From Candidatus Woykebacteria bacterium RIFCSPLOWO2_01_FULL_43_14 (lineage in GTDB: Bacteria > Patescibacteriota > Microgenomatia > Woykebacterales > 2-01-FULL-43-14): 29,408 bases of DNA. This document shows, piece by piece, positions 21,499 through 29,408 of the stretch. Location: contig MHDB01000007.1 in assembly GCA_001816835.1 (NCBI GenBank), positions 1 to 29,408 of the forward strand, in the 5' to 3' direction. Under the pieces are notes generated by a model. It made no database searches. It was not told the origin of the DNA and saw only the letters and a list, made by a program, of their open reading frames with translations. The translations under genes and the position numbers were made by a program. The number at the start of each line of letters is the position of its first letter. The first letter of the stretch is position 1.

Positions 21499-24400
21499 TC
21501 ATTGCGCCCACCAGAATGGCTGTTCGCCTGCCGGAGAACAACTGCTGTTAAAATATTTCCCATGCCTCATTAGTATAGCCATCGAAACTCCGGTACTATA
21601 ATTTATAGTTGCAGACGTTAACGAAGCTGAAGCAGCCGTAATACCGTTACTCATGAAAATAGCTCTATATTGAGCGTAACGCTGAGCAGTTGAAGTAATG
21701 CTAGAACCGGACGAAGTAGTAAGGTAATCTCCCGCGTATTTTATATCATCAACCCACACGTTGGCTGCGGGATAAATGTCTGTTTTTCTTAGCATAAGCC
21801 GAGTTACTGCGTCTCTGTCTGTTGTTAGTGTGGTGCCTGAGATATCTACAAATTCCCGTTGCCATTTGAAGACACTGGCTGCAACGGTAAATCCGCCCGA
21901 CGGGAAGGTGGAGCCTGCATCCCAAGAAGCAACTGTTACTGCCCCGCTTGAGGCGGTTATTGCCGTCACATACCCTTGGGCAATATATTCGGTACCGTTA
22001 ACATTTTCTTTAACAATCATTTGATCGGATTTGTACAGATTGTCACCTTTGTTTGTTGCTCCATAAGCGGTCGCGTCAACTGTGAAGGACAGGTCGTTTG
22101 TGTCCGCTATTAGATTGCCTGAATCAAGAGTCGCTCCGAAGTCTATGGTCACATTGTGGGTTCTTTGGCCCACCTCGTACATCTGTCTAGTTTGGGCTGC
22201 TGTTAAGGCAGTTGTGGTGACGAAAGGTTCGTCTATTATTCCTCTGAAATTTACCCCTGAGGAACAGGCGCTGTAGCAGCCGAGTTTAAAGTCGGCTGCG
22301 TTGTTGAAAATACCTGCCGTGAAGCTTGCGCTTCCTTCCAATACGCCGTTAACGTATAGTTTTGAGGTGGCACCGTCGTAGACGCCGACAACGAGATACC
22401 AAGTGTTTGCGACTGGTTTCGTGATGCTTGAGGTGCCGCCATCGCCGGTGATACCGTCGGAGGACAAATTGTAAGAGAAGCAGGGACAGCTTGAGTTGTA
22501 GTAGATCATATAGCCCCTGTTGTTTTGCCCATTGTCGTGCCATTTGCTGATGATTCCTCCATACGTTAGAGATGATGATAAATTAACCCATGCTCCGAAA
22601 GACCAAGAGCCGCTGCCTGTGTAATCAAGTTTTGATGTTCCTCCGCAAAGGGCGTCTGTACAGGCTAGAGCGCTATCGACACCGTCAAAATAGCGCCCAC
22701 TACCAATCTTTCCTGGTGCAACAGCTGTTCCTGTTGGGGTAAGGTTGTTAAGAAGACCTGAGGAGTCTTTTAAATAGTAGGAATCTGACCCCGTGTTGGT
22801 ATGGTTGTCCAGGTGCCAGAATCCACGATTGCTTGCCTCGTATTCGTAATCTTGGAATCCGGTTTCGCTAATGCTTGTTTGCAGATAAGTTCCCGGGCGG
22901 TCAGCTGCGATATAAAAAGGTAGTTTGCTGCTTGTTGACAAATCGGTTGAGGAAACGGACTTGGCAACAGAGTGGTCGCGGCCAGATTTATAATTTTCCC
23001 AAATTTGGGTTGGTAATTCTGCTTGTCTTTTGACTTGTACTTCGTCAATTACCCCGTCCCAAGAGTTGCTTGAACCGTCTGAATCTATTCCGATATAGAG
23101 AGATCCGGTATTGGCAAGAGTTCCTGTTTCTACAATTGAGGCGTCACTTCCTTTTTGTAACCCATCAACAAAAATCTCAATTTGGGTTGTTCCGGTTTTT
23201 ACTCCAACAACGTAGTGCCACAATGAGTCATCAAAGTCGATTGAGGCAGTACAAGCTGAGTCACCAGGAGTCCAGGTTGAATCGTCGTCTATTGCAAAAC
23301 AAAAGTCTCCTGAGTCGTCCATATAGAGCTTATAACCGCCTGTTGTACCATCTGCTTTTGTAACTATGTAGTCGTTGTTCGTTGCGATTGTCCCGTTGTG
23401 CTTGACCCATGCTTCAACTGTAAAGTTGTCTGCTGCCACAAAGTCTAAAGTCGCGTTATCGGCAACGCTTATGAAGTCTCCTGCGCCGTCAAAGTTTCTG
23501 GCAACTCCTGCGTAGCCGTTAACAACTGTGGTGTTTGTTGGGGTGCCGTTATTGGCGTTTACTGACGCATCTTTGATGTAGGATGTCGTTCCTGAGGTTT
23601 CTTCAAGGTGCCATAATCCAGCGGTTGTATTTTGGATTTTTGGAACTCCAAAAGAAATTTTTTCGCTGCCTGTGCCTTCATATTTTATTGTGGTGTCTGT
23701 TGATGCATTGACCGTATTAATGCCATATCTTGAGATTCCTTCGTAGGTGTGTTGTTGGATGGTTGCTTGTGACAGGGCAGCGTTAAATACTCTTACTTCG
23801 TCGATTGTTCCTGTCCAGCTACTTGACGAGCCGTCTGAGTCTATTCCTATATAAAATCTTCCAGTGTTTGCAAGAGTTCCTGTTGCTGCAATTGAGGCAT
23901 CGCTTGCAACTGAAATCCCATCAACAAACAGTTCTATTTTTGTTGTTCCGGTTTTTACTCCTACCACATGGTGCCAAACATTGTCGTCATACTCGACTGC
24001 TGAGGTGCAAGCTGAGTCGTCGGGGGTCCAGGTTCCGTCATCATCTACCCCGAAGCAGAAGTCACCGGAGGCATCCATCCAGAGTTTATAGCCACCACTT
24101 GTGCCGTCGGCTTTGGCGACAATGTAGTCTGCGGCTGAGGCAGTGTTGTGCTTGACCCATGCTTCAGCCGTGAAATTGTCTGCTGCTGCAAAGTCTAAAG
24201 TTGCATTGTCGGAGACATTTATAAAATCTCCGGCGCCATCAAATCCTCTGGCTTTTCCAAATTTTCCGTCGGTAATATTCGTTCCGGTGGCTGTGCCTGT
24301 GTTTGAGCCAGTCGCATCGTTTGCTGTACTGGCTGAGGTTTCATCAATCGGCCAGTAAGAAACAGTGCTGGTTTCCGAGGTGCTGTAAAGATATGCGCCA

Positions 24401-27400
24401 TCCATTGAGGCAAGTTGAGTTTCGGAAGTTACCGGTTTCCAGGCTTCCCAGGTTGAGTCTGGAGAAGAGGTTGTACCGGTTCTGGTCTGGAAATCTATAT
24501 TGCCCGCGTTATAGTTGGACAAAACTTCTGCTGCTGTTATGGCTCGGGCGTACATTCGTGTTGAGTCTAAGATTCCCAATAAACCACCTGCTGAGCCGCC
24601 AAAATATACTGTTCCGGTAACTGTGATGGATGAGTAAGAGGTTACACTTGAGTCTGAGCCTACCGCGACTCCGTCTAGATACATGGTTGCTGATGTTCCG
24701 CGGGTTACGGAGACTGCCAGATGGTGCCAATCGCTATCTGCTACCTTTGTCGTTCCTGTGATTGAGACATCACAGCCGGCTGTTGCGCCATCTGTGTCAA
24801 GATTGAATATGGGGAAGCCGCTCCCATTCATTCCTATGGAATACCCATTGTTGGTGCAGGATGTGCCATTGGCATTGTTGTTTGAAAATATTGACACACT
24901 GACGTCTGATGTTTTAACCCAGGTTTCAAAAGAAAGATCTGCCGAGTTCGGATCAAGATTGTTTGAGGCGGGGTCGGAAAGAGATAGGTTGTCTGCTGTT
25001 GCGACGTCACTCAGCATTAAGCCTCCTGCGCCCCAACGCAGATTATCAGCAGTCCAGCCGGATTGTGCTGCGGCGTCTTGAGAACCGGTTGAGGCGAAGT
25101 TGTTGAGAGTCATATTGCAGGTTGTACCGCAAGAACCCGCTGCTACGGCTGCTGTTGTACCTGAGGTTTCGTTAAAATTCCATTGGGCAACGAGAGAAGT
25201 TGCGCTTGAGAGGGTTTCTCCGTCACCGGTTTTTACTCCTGATTCAGACCAGGAAACAGTGCTTACAGCAGACACGTTACACGTCAGATCAGAAACACTG
25301 CTGTTAAATATTCCGTAAGAAAACAGCTGCGCGTCAGCTCTTATTTCGTCCCCGGTTAGTGCGGATCCCACTATCCTTACTTCGTCGATATCCCCATCCC
25401 ATTCATTTGAAGTTCCGTCGCGATCTACCCCTATGTAGAGGGAATTTCCGTTTTCTAGGGTATTTGATGCTGCGACTGCTCCGTCGTCGGCCACTTCTAC
25501 ACCGTCAACATATAGTCTTAGTTGGTGGATGCCCTGTGCGGATTTCTTATTTCTTACAACTGCAACGTGGTGCCACAATGAGTCGTCATAGTCAAGTCCT
25601 GAGGTACAGGCCGAGTCATCTGGGGTCCAGGATGAATCGTCGTCTATTGCAGCGCAAAAGTCGCCCGAGGCATCCATATACACCTTATACCCGCCAGTTG
25701 TGGTGTCTGCTTTGGTGAGAAGATAGTCTTCGTTGGTCGCAATTGCTCCGTTGTGTTTGGCCCAAAGTTCAATTGTCCAGTTGTCACGATCTGAGAAATC
25801 TAAGGTTGGGCTATCGGCGACTGAGATGCTACTGGTTGTTCCGTTGAAAGTATAGCTTGCTGCCCCAACTCTTTGGGTTGTGGTGTTAAAGCTCATATTG
25901 CTTGAGGTGCCGGTGTTGCTGTTGCCTGAGCCGTCAGTCACAACTGTTCCTGATGTTTCGTTAAGGTGCCACATAGCTCTGGTATCAAGATAGCGTGCAA
26001 GTTCTTTGTAGTTTGTTTGAAGCGTTGGAGTAGAACTCGAGATAATTCTGTTTTTTGCTCCGGCATCAAACTCTGCTTGGGTGTCGTCAACAATGGTTGG
26101 ATCAATAACAACCGGATAAACACGATTCGGGGAAAGCAACCATTCTCGATCCGCCGAGATGGTAATTTTGTAACATCCCAGGGTCCCATCAAACTTCAAG
26201 TGTTTGTCGCATTGACCATAAGGAACAATATCTAAGTACACATTTGGAGAAACAACCCCTACCAAATCCCCCATGTAAGGGCTAGCGAAATGGAATAGGG
26301 GTGATTTGACTTGTTTAATAGACTTATTTTCGTCGTTGTTTGAATAAAAACTCCAAAGACCATTTTTATCTTTTTTGGGAACTACTCCCTTTGTAGTCAA
26401 TGCATACTCGACTCGGTAGTCACCTTTCAGATTAGCGGGAACTGAGTTCAAAATAATATCTTCCTTGACTCCCATTGGGAAAACTTTATATTCAATGTCA
26501 AGTTGATCCTGGGCTTTACCCACTTCGACCGAGTCGACTAAAATCTGTTTCTCTGTCCCCGAACTTGCCTCATCACCAGATTCACTAGAGACCAGCGAAG
26601 TGTGAGAAAGGTCTTCTAAACCTAGTATTTCTAAGTCTTTTTTCAAATCATCCTCATTGGTCAGTTTGGTATTTTTCCTAACTGAGACCTGCGGGCTTTC
26701 CTCAATGAGTCTCATGGCAATATCCGCTGACCCTGAAGCTACCATATCGGAGAAAGCAAACTGGGTTTTACCTCTTTCCTTTGAGCCAAAACCAACCTGG
26801 AAACTGGTATTTACATTCTCATAAAGGTAATCCCCATGTACACCATCAGTGATTTTTAACGGAGTAAGATCCGATAGGGTGATATTTTCCAGGACTTCAT
26901 TAACCTTTTTGACACTCGGATCATCAGTAGAAACGACTTCAAAACTAAGTTCGATACTGAGCGGAAACGCTCTTTTTGAATCCGAAAACCAGTCTTGATC
27001 AACACCTAGTTCCATAATCACCCCTCTGGGTTCTTGGAAAATGTTGATTGATACACTTCCCTGCTGACCTGAATTGTCTAAAACCTTAGGACTGGATAAC
27101 TGAATAATCGCCTTACCCTCTTTGTCCGAAAAAATATACCTGTTGGTAGCGACTTTTATAACTTGCAGATCCTCTAAGGAAAGCAAAAACTGATGCTTGG
27201 CTAAAGAATTTTGGGGTAAGGTAATTGTTTGTTTGACTCCTTTTTCAACGATTTCATAGACTATGTGGAGATCAAGATTATCTTTCGACTCTAAGTAGAC
27301 AAACTGATCGTTAAAACCTTGGTTTTCTATTAGCTCAGCAGATTTAACCTCGATTCCTTTAGGATCACTCGTCAAAAGATCTTCAGATAGCAAACCAGGA

Positions 27401-27984
27401 TCATCACGAACACCTAGTACTTCTGGGGACACTGTTCCAAAATCGGTGGTGGTCTCCGCAGACTCAGAGGCATTTTTAGTCTGGTCTGCCAAGTCCAATA
27501 CAGAAGAGGAGGCAATCCCAAGTTTTGGGTCGGTCGGTGTTTTATTACAGCCATCTGGGTTTTCTGGGCACTTACTTTCACCATTAGTCAGTCGAATATC
27601 TAATTTAGATGTATTGATATTCACACCAAAACGATGAGATTTTGGGTAATTTTTATCCCCAAAATAAGCTGCCAAATCTTTGTTGGTGGTTTCATAAATA
27701 TAATCCTTTGACGATGACAGAGTTATGGCATGATAGTCCGCGTAAAGATACCTTAGGTTAAGCGCTAGGTATCTGTCAGCGAAAGGGAATGCCAGTAAAG
27801 TAGCCAGGCTGAGGAAAACACTCACCAGCCTTACCCGTCGCGACGGAGCCAACCATTTGATCTCCCTTAGTCTTTTAATCAAGTAATGAAACCCAGTTAT
27901 GCCGAAGCGTACTACTCCGTCTTCAGAAGCATTTCTGGCCCTCTCTATTAGGTTTTGTGCTAATCCTAAGAAAAGTTTTTTCAT
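21499..27984 (-). CDS. Giant membrane-anchored surface protein with five LamG-like modules
   Basis: About 2161 residues. A basic N-terminus leads to one hydrophobic helix (residues about 51-68), then an extracellular region of about 580 residues containing two related beta segments with R-x-(F/Y)-P-(L/V)-x-I-(E/D). The second reads YPVVIDPTI, as in Rhs/WapA-like proteins. Five concanavalin/LamG modules follow, at about residues 665-887, 926-1162, 1204-1417, 1454-1670 and 1719-1940. Each opens with a W-x-(L/F/I)-(N/D/E)-E-T-S-G-like strand and ends with I-D-E-V-type strands. Such modules bind glycans or proteins. The final part is beta-rich and ends in RHGKYFN and EQPFWWAQ, with no LPxTG or membrane tail. 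ATG 27984 is preferred over TTG 28011: it begins MKKLFLG one base after the previous stop. It is probably an adhesin or cell-wall protein, co-expressed with the upstream repeat protein. Confidence 0.88.
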   Translation of the reverse strand: MKKLFLGLAQNLIERARNASEDGVVRFGITGFHYLIKRLREIKWLAPSRRVRLVSVFLSLATLLAFPFADRYLALNLRYLYADYHAITLSSSKDYIYETTNKDLAAYFGDKNYPKSHRFGVNINTSKLDIRLTNGESKCPENPDGCNKTPTDPKLGIASSSVLDLADQTKNASESAETTTDFGTVSPEVLGVRDDPGLLSEDLLTSDPKGIEVKSAELIENQGFNDQFVYLESKDNLDLHIVYEIVEKGVKQTITLPQNSLAKHQFLLSLEDLQVIKVATNRYIFSDKEGKAIIQLSSPKVLDNSGQQGSVSINIFQEPRGVIMELGVDQDWFSDSKRAFPLSIELSFEVVSTDDPSVKKVNEVLENITLSDLTPLKITDGVHGDYLYENVNTSFQVGFGSKERGKTQFAFSDMVASGSADIAMRLIEESPQVSVRKNTKLTNEDDLKKDLEILGLEDLSHTSLVSSESGDEASSGTEKQILVDSVEVGKAQDQLDIEYKVFPMGVKEDIILNSVPANLKGDYRVEYALTTKGVVPKKDKNGLWSFYSNNDENKSIKQVKSPLFHFASPYMGDLVGVVSPNVYLDIVPYGQCDKHLKFDGTLGCYKITISADREWLLSPNRVYPVVIDPTIVDDTQAEFDAGAKNRIISSSTPTLQTNYKELARYLDTRAMWHLNETSGTVVTDGSGNSNTGTSSNMSFNTTTQRVGAASYTFNGTTSSISVADSPTLDFSDRDNWTIELWAKHNGAIATNEDYLLTKADTTTGGYKVYMDASGDFCAAIDDDSSWTPDDSACTSGLDYDDSLWHHVAVVRNKKSAQGIHQLRLYVDGVEVADDGAVAASNTLENGNSLYIGVDRDGTSNEWDGDIDEVRIVGSALTGDEIRADAQLFSYGIFNSSVSDLTCNVSAVSTVSWSESGVKTGDGETLSSATSLVAQWNFNETSGTTAAVAAGSCGTTCNMTLNNFASTGSQDAAAQSGWTADNLRWGAGGLMLSDVATADNLSLSDPASNNLDPNSADLSFETWVKTSDVSVSIFSNNNANGTSCTNNGYSIGMNGSGFPIFNLDTDGATAGCDVSITGTTKVADSDWHHLAVSVTRGTSATMYLDGVAVGSDSSVTSYSSITVTGTVYFGGSAGGLLGILDSTRMYARAITAAEVLSNYNAGNIDFQTRTGTTSSPDSTWEAWKPVTSETQLASMDGAYLYSTSETSTVSYWPIDETSASTANDATGSNTGTATGTNITDGKFGKARGFDGAGDFINVSDNATLDFAAADNFTAEAWVKHNTASAADYIVAKADGTSGGYKLWMDASGDFCFGVDDDGTWTPDDSACTSAVEYDDNVWHHVVGVKTGTTKIELFVDGISVASDASIAATGTLANTGRFYIGIDSDGSSSSWTGTIDEVRVFNAALSQATIQQHTYEGISRYGINTVNASTDTTIKYEGTGSEKISFGVPKIQNTTAGLWHLEETSGTTSYIKDASVNANNGTPTNTTVVNGYAGVARNFDGAGDFISVADNATLDFVAADNFTVEAWVKHNGTIATNNDYIVTKADGTTGGYKLYMDDSGDFCFAIDDDSTWTPGDSACTASIDFDDSLWHYVVGVKTGTTQIEIFVDGLQKGSDASIVETGTLANTGSLYIGIDSDGSSNSWDGVIDEVQVKRQAELPTQIWENYKSGRDHSVAKSVSSTDLSTSSKLPFYIAADRPGTYLQTSISETGFQDYEYEASNRGFWHLDNHTNTGSDSYYLKDSSGLLNNLTPTGTAVAPGKIGSGRYFDGVDSALACTDALCGGTSKLDYTGSGSWSFGAWVNLSSSLTYGGIISKWHDNGQNNRGYMIYYNSSCPCFSYNLSSDGITGDGGTSSITKPVANTWYLVVGVYDGATSKLYVNGVLEGSASFTAGIFNNAADFKLGCYSACSSGVNFRGIIDEPFVTTTALTAAQTRQMYEVGQRTHNVTIDFGATLDSGNLIADTNDLSFTVDATAYGATNKGDNLYKSDQMIVKENVNGTEYIAQGYVTAITASSGAVTVASWDAGSTFPSGGFTVAASVFKWQREFVDISGTTLTTDRDAVTRLMLRKTDIYPAANVWVDDIKYAGDYLTTSSGSSITSTAQRYAQYRAIFMSNGITAASASLTSATINYSTGVSMAILMRHGKYFNSSCSPAGEQPFWWAQ
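22975..23625 (-). repeat. LamG module 4 (closely related to modules 1 and 3)
   Basis: It encodes GLWHLEETSG through GVIDEVQV. Its DNA is nearly the same as module 3 over long stretches, for example CTTGACCCATGCTTCA on the plus strand at about 23401 and 24152. It carries the cysteine pair DFCFAIDDD...SACTAS. Boundaries are approximate. Confidence 0.75.
23735..24375 (-). repeat. LamG module 3 (closely related to modules 1 and 4)
   Basis: It encodes SYWPIDETSA through GTIDEVRV and carries the DFCFGVDDD...SACTS pair. Strong DNA similarity to module 4 points to a fairly recent tandem duplication. Boundaries are approximate. Confidence 0.75.
25325..25990 (-). repeat. LamG module 1 (related to modules 3 and 4)
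   Basis: It encodes MWHLNETSG through GDIDEVRI with DFCAAIDDD...SACTS. It is more diverged at the DNA level than modules 3 and 4 are from each other. Module 2 (about 24500-25210) and module 5 (about 22165-22830) are only distantly related. Boundaries are approximate. Confidence 0.7.
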
Positions 27985-27985
27985 A

Positions 27986-29408
27986 TCACTTAAACTTCGA
28001 TAGATAATCAAGCGTTATTTCGCCAACCATAACGTAATCATTAGCGGTGTCATTGGCCAATTTGGCTTTAATAGTTACAAAGCTTCCAGCTGTCCAAGTA
28101 CCAGCACTCATGGCATCTGTGGCTACATTGGTCTGAGTCCAGGCAACTGTCCCTGTGGCGACCTCAACAGCGTTAGCCCTAACAGTTCCTCCAGTATCAA
28201 AGACAGACACCTGGACACTATTCCCAGCATCAGTCCTCCAACCATAGGCTTTTATTGGATTGCTTGCTGCCCAAGCCGAGAAATCAGTTGGAAGCTGGAA
28301 CCTAACCCAAATATCATAATCCTGGGTAGCACTAGTACTTGTCCAAGAATAGTAGTTGTGTTCTTCGTTGGCTACATCGTTATCACAAGGAGCTGTCCCG
28401 GTTGGGGTAGTTGCTGAATTGATATTTCGCAAGCCATCTTCAGAGCAGAAATCTGAGACCATCGAGCCACTGTTTGAAGATCCGTCGGGAGTCATGACTG
28501 CCCCCTCGAACTCAGGGACTAGGTTAATAGTGTACGTTCTTCGCGCTGTCCCAGCTCGCTCTGCGACCGTGGGATCGTCTTGGAGGGTTACTGTGTTTGT
28601 TGTTCCCAGAACTAGTCCTGCCGAGGTTCCGGTTGTTGGAATTGTTACTTGGCCTGCTGGGTTTAAGGTCATGATGGTTGTGTCTAAGGTGGGAGATGTA
28701 ATGTTGCTTACGGTTGCAATGTCGAGCCTGGTTGATGAATTTTCAAACATTAATCGTGCGATGTTGTCTCCGGATCTTCCGCTGCCCAGACCTATTGCAT
28801 TTGTGTTGTCTGAATTGGTTGCAAATAAAAATGCTGATGTATTTGTTGTTGACCCTACTACGTGAAGTAATTGGGATGGAGTGGTCGTTCCAATACCTAC
28901 ATTACCTTCTATGGCTAGTCCATTAGATGGTCCTGCAGCTCTGGCAAAGGAGTAGCCAATACCCACACTGCCAGCTATAGCTAGAGTATTTGATGGTGAG
29001 CTGACGCCTATCCCCACACTTCCCTGTACCGCTAAGCCATTGGTAGGGGCTGCAGCTATTGAGTAACTTATCCCTATTCCTACCCCACCATTGATACCTA
29101 AGGCTGATCCTGGGGAGGTAGTGCCTACTCCGATGTTTCCACTGACTCCTCCGATGGAGAGGGTGGCACTATTGGCGGTGAGACCTAATCTGTTGGTGGT
29201 TGAGGTGGTAATGGTAGGGTTGGTTGAAGAGAAAGATAGGTTACCAAAGATATCTGTGGCTGCTCCCATACTGATGGAAGAGGTGTTAGATAGACCTAGG
29301 TTAATTACCCCTGAAGTAGTAGAACCTGTTCCTCCTTGGATGTTGACTGCTCCTCCTTGTCCATCATCAGCATTTCCTGCATAGAGATTGAGAGATAGTC
29401 CAGTAGCA
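27986..29408 (-). CDS. Gly-Ile-Gly repeat surface protein, C-terminal part (cut by window edge)
   Basis: The frame is open to the right edge; at least 474 codons are visible and the start is outside the window. An ATG at 29269 lies inside the frame and is probably internal. The visible part starts with Gly/Asn/Ser/Thr-rich beta sequence (NLYAGNADDG), then four or more units of G-(S/N)-V-G-I-G-x-(S/T)-x-P-S of the kind found in trimeric adhesins and phage tail fibres (NVGIGTTTPSQLLHV, SVGIGVSSPSNTLAI). A C-terminal beta-sandwich-like domain follows (EHNYYSWTSTSATQDYDIW ... YVMVGEITLDYLSKFK). No S74 chaperone domain or anchor is visible. It ends one base before the LamG protein start, so the two are probably translated together. 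Probable fibrous surface protein; partner of the LamG protein by position only. Confidence 0.75.
   Translation of the reverse strand, partial: ATGLSLNLYAGNADDGQGGAVNIQGGTGSTTSGVINLGLSNTSSISMGAATDIFGNLSFSSTNPTITTSTTNRLGLTANSATLSIGGVSGNIGVGTTSPGSALGINGGVGIGISYSIAAAPTNGLAVQGSVGIGVSSPSNTLAIAGSVGIGYSFARAAGPSNGLAIEGNVGIGTTTPSQLLHVVGSTTNTSAFLFATNSDNTNAIGLGSGRSGDNIARLMFENSSTRLDIATVSNITSPTLDTTIMTLNPAGQVTIPTTGTSAGLVLGTTNTVTLQDDPTVAERAGTARRTYTINLVPEFEGAVMTPDGSSNSGSMVSDFCSEDGLRNINSATTPTGTAPCDNDVANEEHNYYSWTSTSATQDYDIWVRFQLPTDFSAWAASNPIKAYGWRTDAGNSVQVSVFDTGGTVRANAVEVATGTVAWTQTNVATDAMSAGTWTAGSFVTIKAKLANDTANDYVMVGEITLDYLSKFK
28870..29150 (-). repeat. Gly-Ile-Gly repeat units
   Basis: Successive units read NVGIGTTTPS, SVGIGYSFARAAGPSNGLA, SVGIGVSSPSNTLA, GVGIGISYSIAAAPTNGLA and NIGVGTTSPGS. 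Long units (with S-x-A-A-x-P-x-N-G-L-A) alternate with short ones (S-P-S-N-T-L-A), giving a two-unit period. Confidence 0.7.

Noticed and set aside
23070..25718. Several plus-strand ORFs of 60-130 codons opposite the LamG gene
   Set aside because: They mirror the repeated modules on the other strand, are rich in Arg/Leu/Ser from reverse reading, and lack start signals.
22975..25990. Regular repeats considered as a CRISPR array
   Set aside because: The repeats are about 650-bp protein modules in one reading frame, without short repeat-spacer structure or cas genes.
28011..28011. TTG start for the giant LamG protein
   Set aside because: It lies inside the upstream gene, and the in-frame ATG 27984, one base after the upstream stop, gives a typical basic, hydrophobic N-terminus (MKKLFLG).

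Overview
The window looks like a contig from a Candidate Phyla Radiation (Patescibacteria) bacterium, possibly of the Microgenomates type. That placement is inferred from gene content: a tight genome with short gaps, a four-helix-bundle 'S23-like' gene, a split ComEC, a giant LamG-repeat surface protein beside a Gly-Ile-Gly repeat protein, a sortase and a PEGA protein. TGA works as a stop codon (for example at the end of the GH94 gene), so the recoded lineages Gracilibacteria and Absconditabacteria are unlikely. Almost everything is on the minus strand; the PEGA gene is the only convincing plus-strand CDS.

Region 1 (1-5538, minus) is a sugar cluster: GT4 glycosyltransferase, a six-hairpin-like carbohydrate protein, a GH94 glycoside phosphorylase, a four-helix-bundle gene framed by a 13-bp inverted repeat, and the start of galT. 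It has a good promoter at 5510-5538 with a 12-bp palindrome over its -35. Region 2 (5546-6295) is a 750-bp stretch without a credible protein. It ends in a 26-pair hairpin whose wobble pairs only work in plus-strand RNA, so it may hold a noncoding RNA.

Region 3 (6296-9212, minus) is mreB, a GT4 enzyme and a WecG/TagA-type transferase, an envelope and cell-shape operon. mreB diverges from the PEGA/beta-propeller gene (9298-10443), and both promoters place the predicted transcript start on the start codon. Region 4 (10454-14583) holds a sortase, tRNA-Pro(CGG), tRNA-Arg(CCU), ndk, an M16 peptidase and a membrane-anchored phosphoesterase.

Region 5 (14599-18765) carries comEA, the ComEC channel half, the ComEC metallo-beta-lactamase half as a separate overlapping gene, argS, and a SprT-like metalloprotein. 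These are DNA-uptake genes joined to housekeeping. Region 6 is leuS (18853-21375), whose frame carries two different palindromic repeat insertions.

Region 7 (21499-29408, minus) is a probable two-gene surface system. A partial Gly-Ile-Gly repeat protein is followed after one base by a 2161-residue membrane-anchored protein with five LamG-like modules. Three of these modules are closely related and share a cysteine pair around an acidic insert. The sortase, PEGA protein and glycosyltransferases may support the same cell surface, but that link is inference.

Two themes recur. Several genes (mreB, PEGA, M16, leuS) have -10 boxes 6-7 bases before ATG and lack Shine-Dalgarno sites, suggesting leaderless mRNAs beside genes with clear ribosome binding sites. 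Short inverted repeats sit at or inside gene ends (GH94, M16, leuS, ndk).
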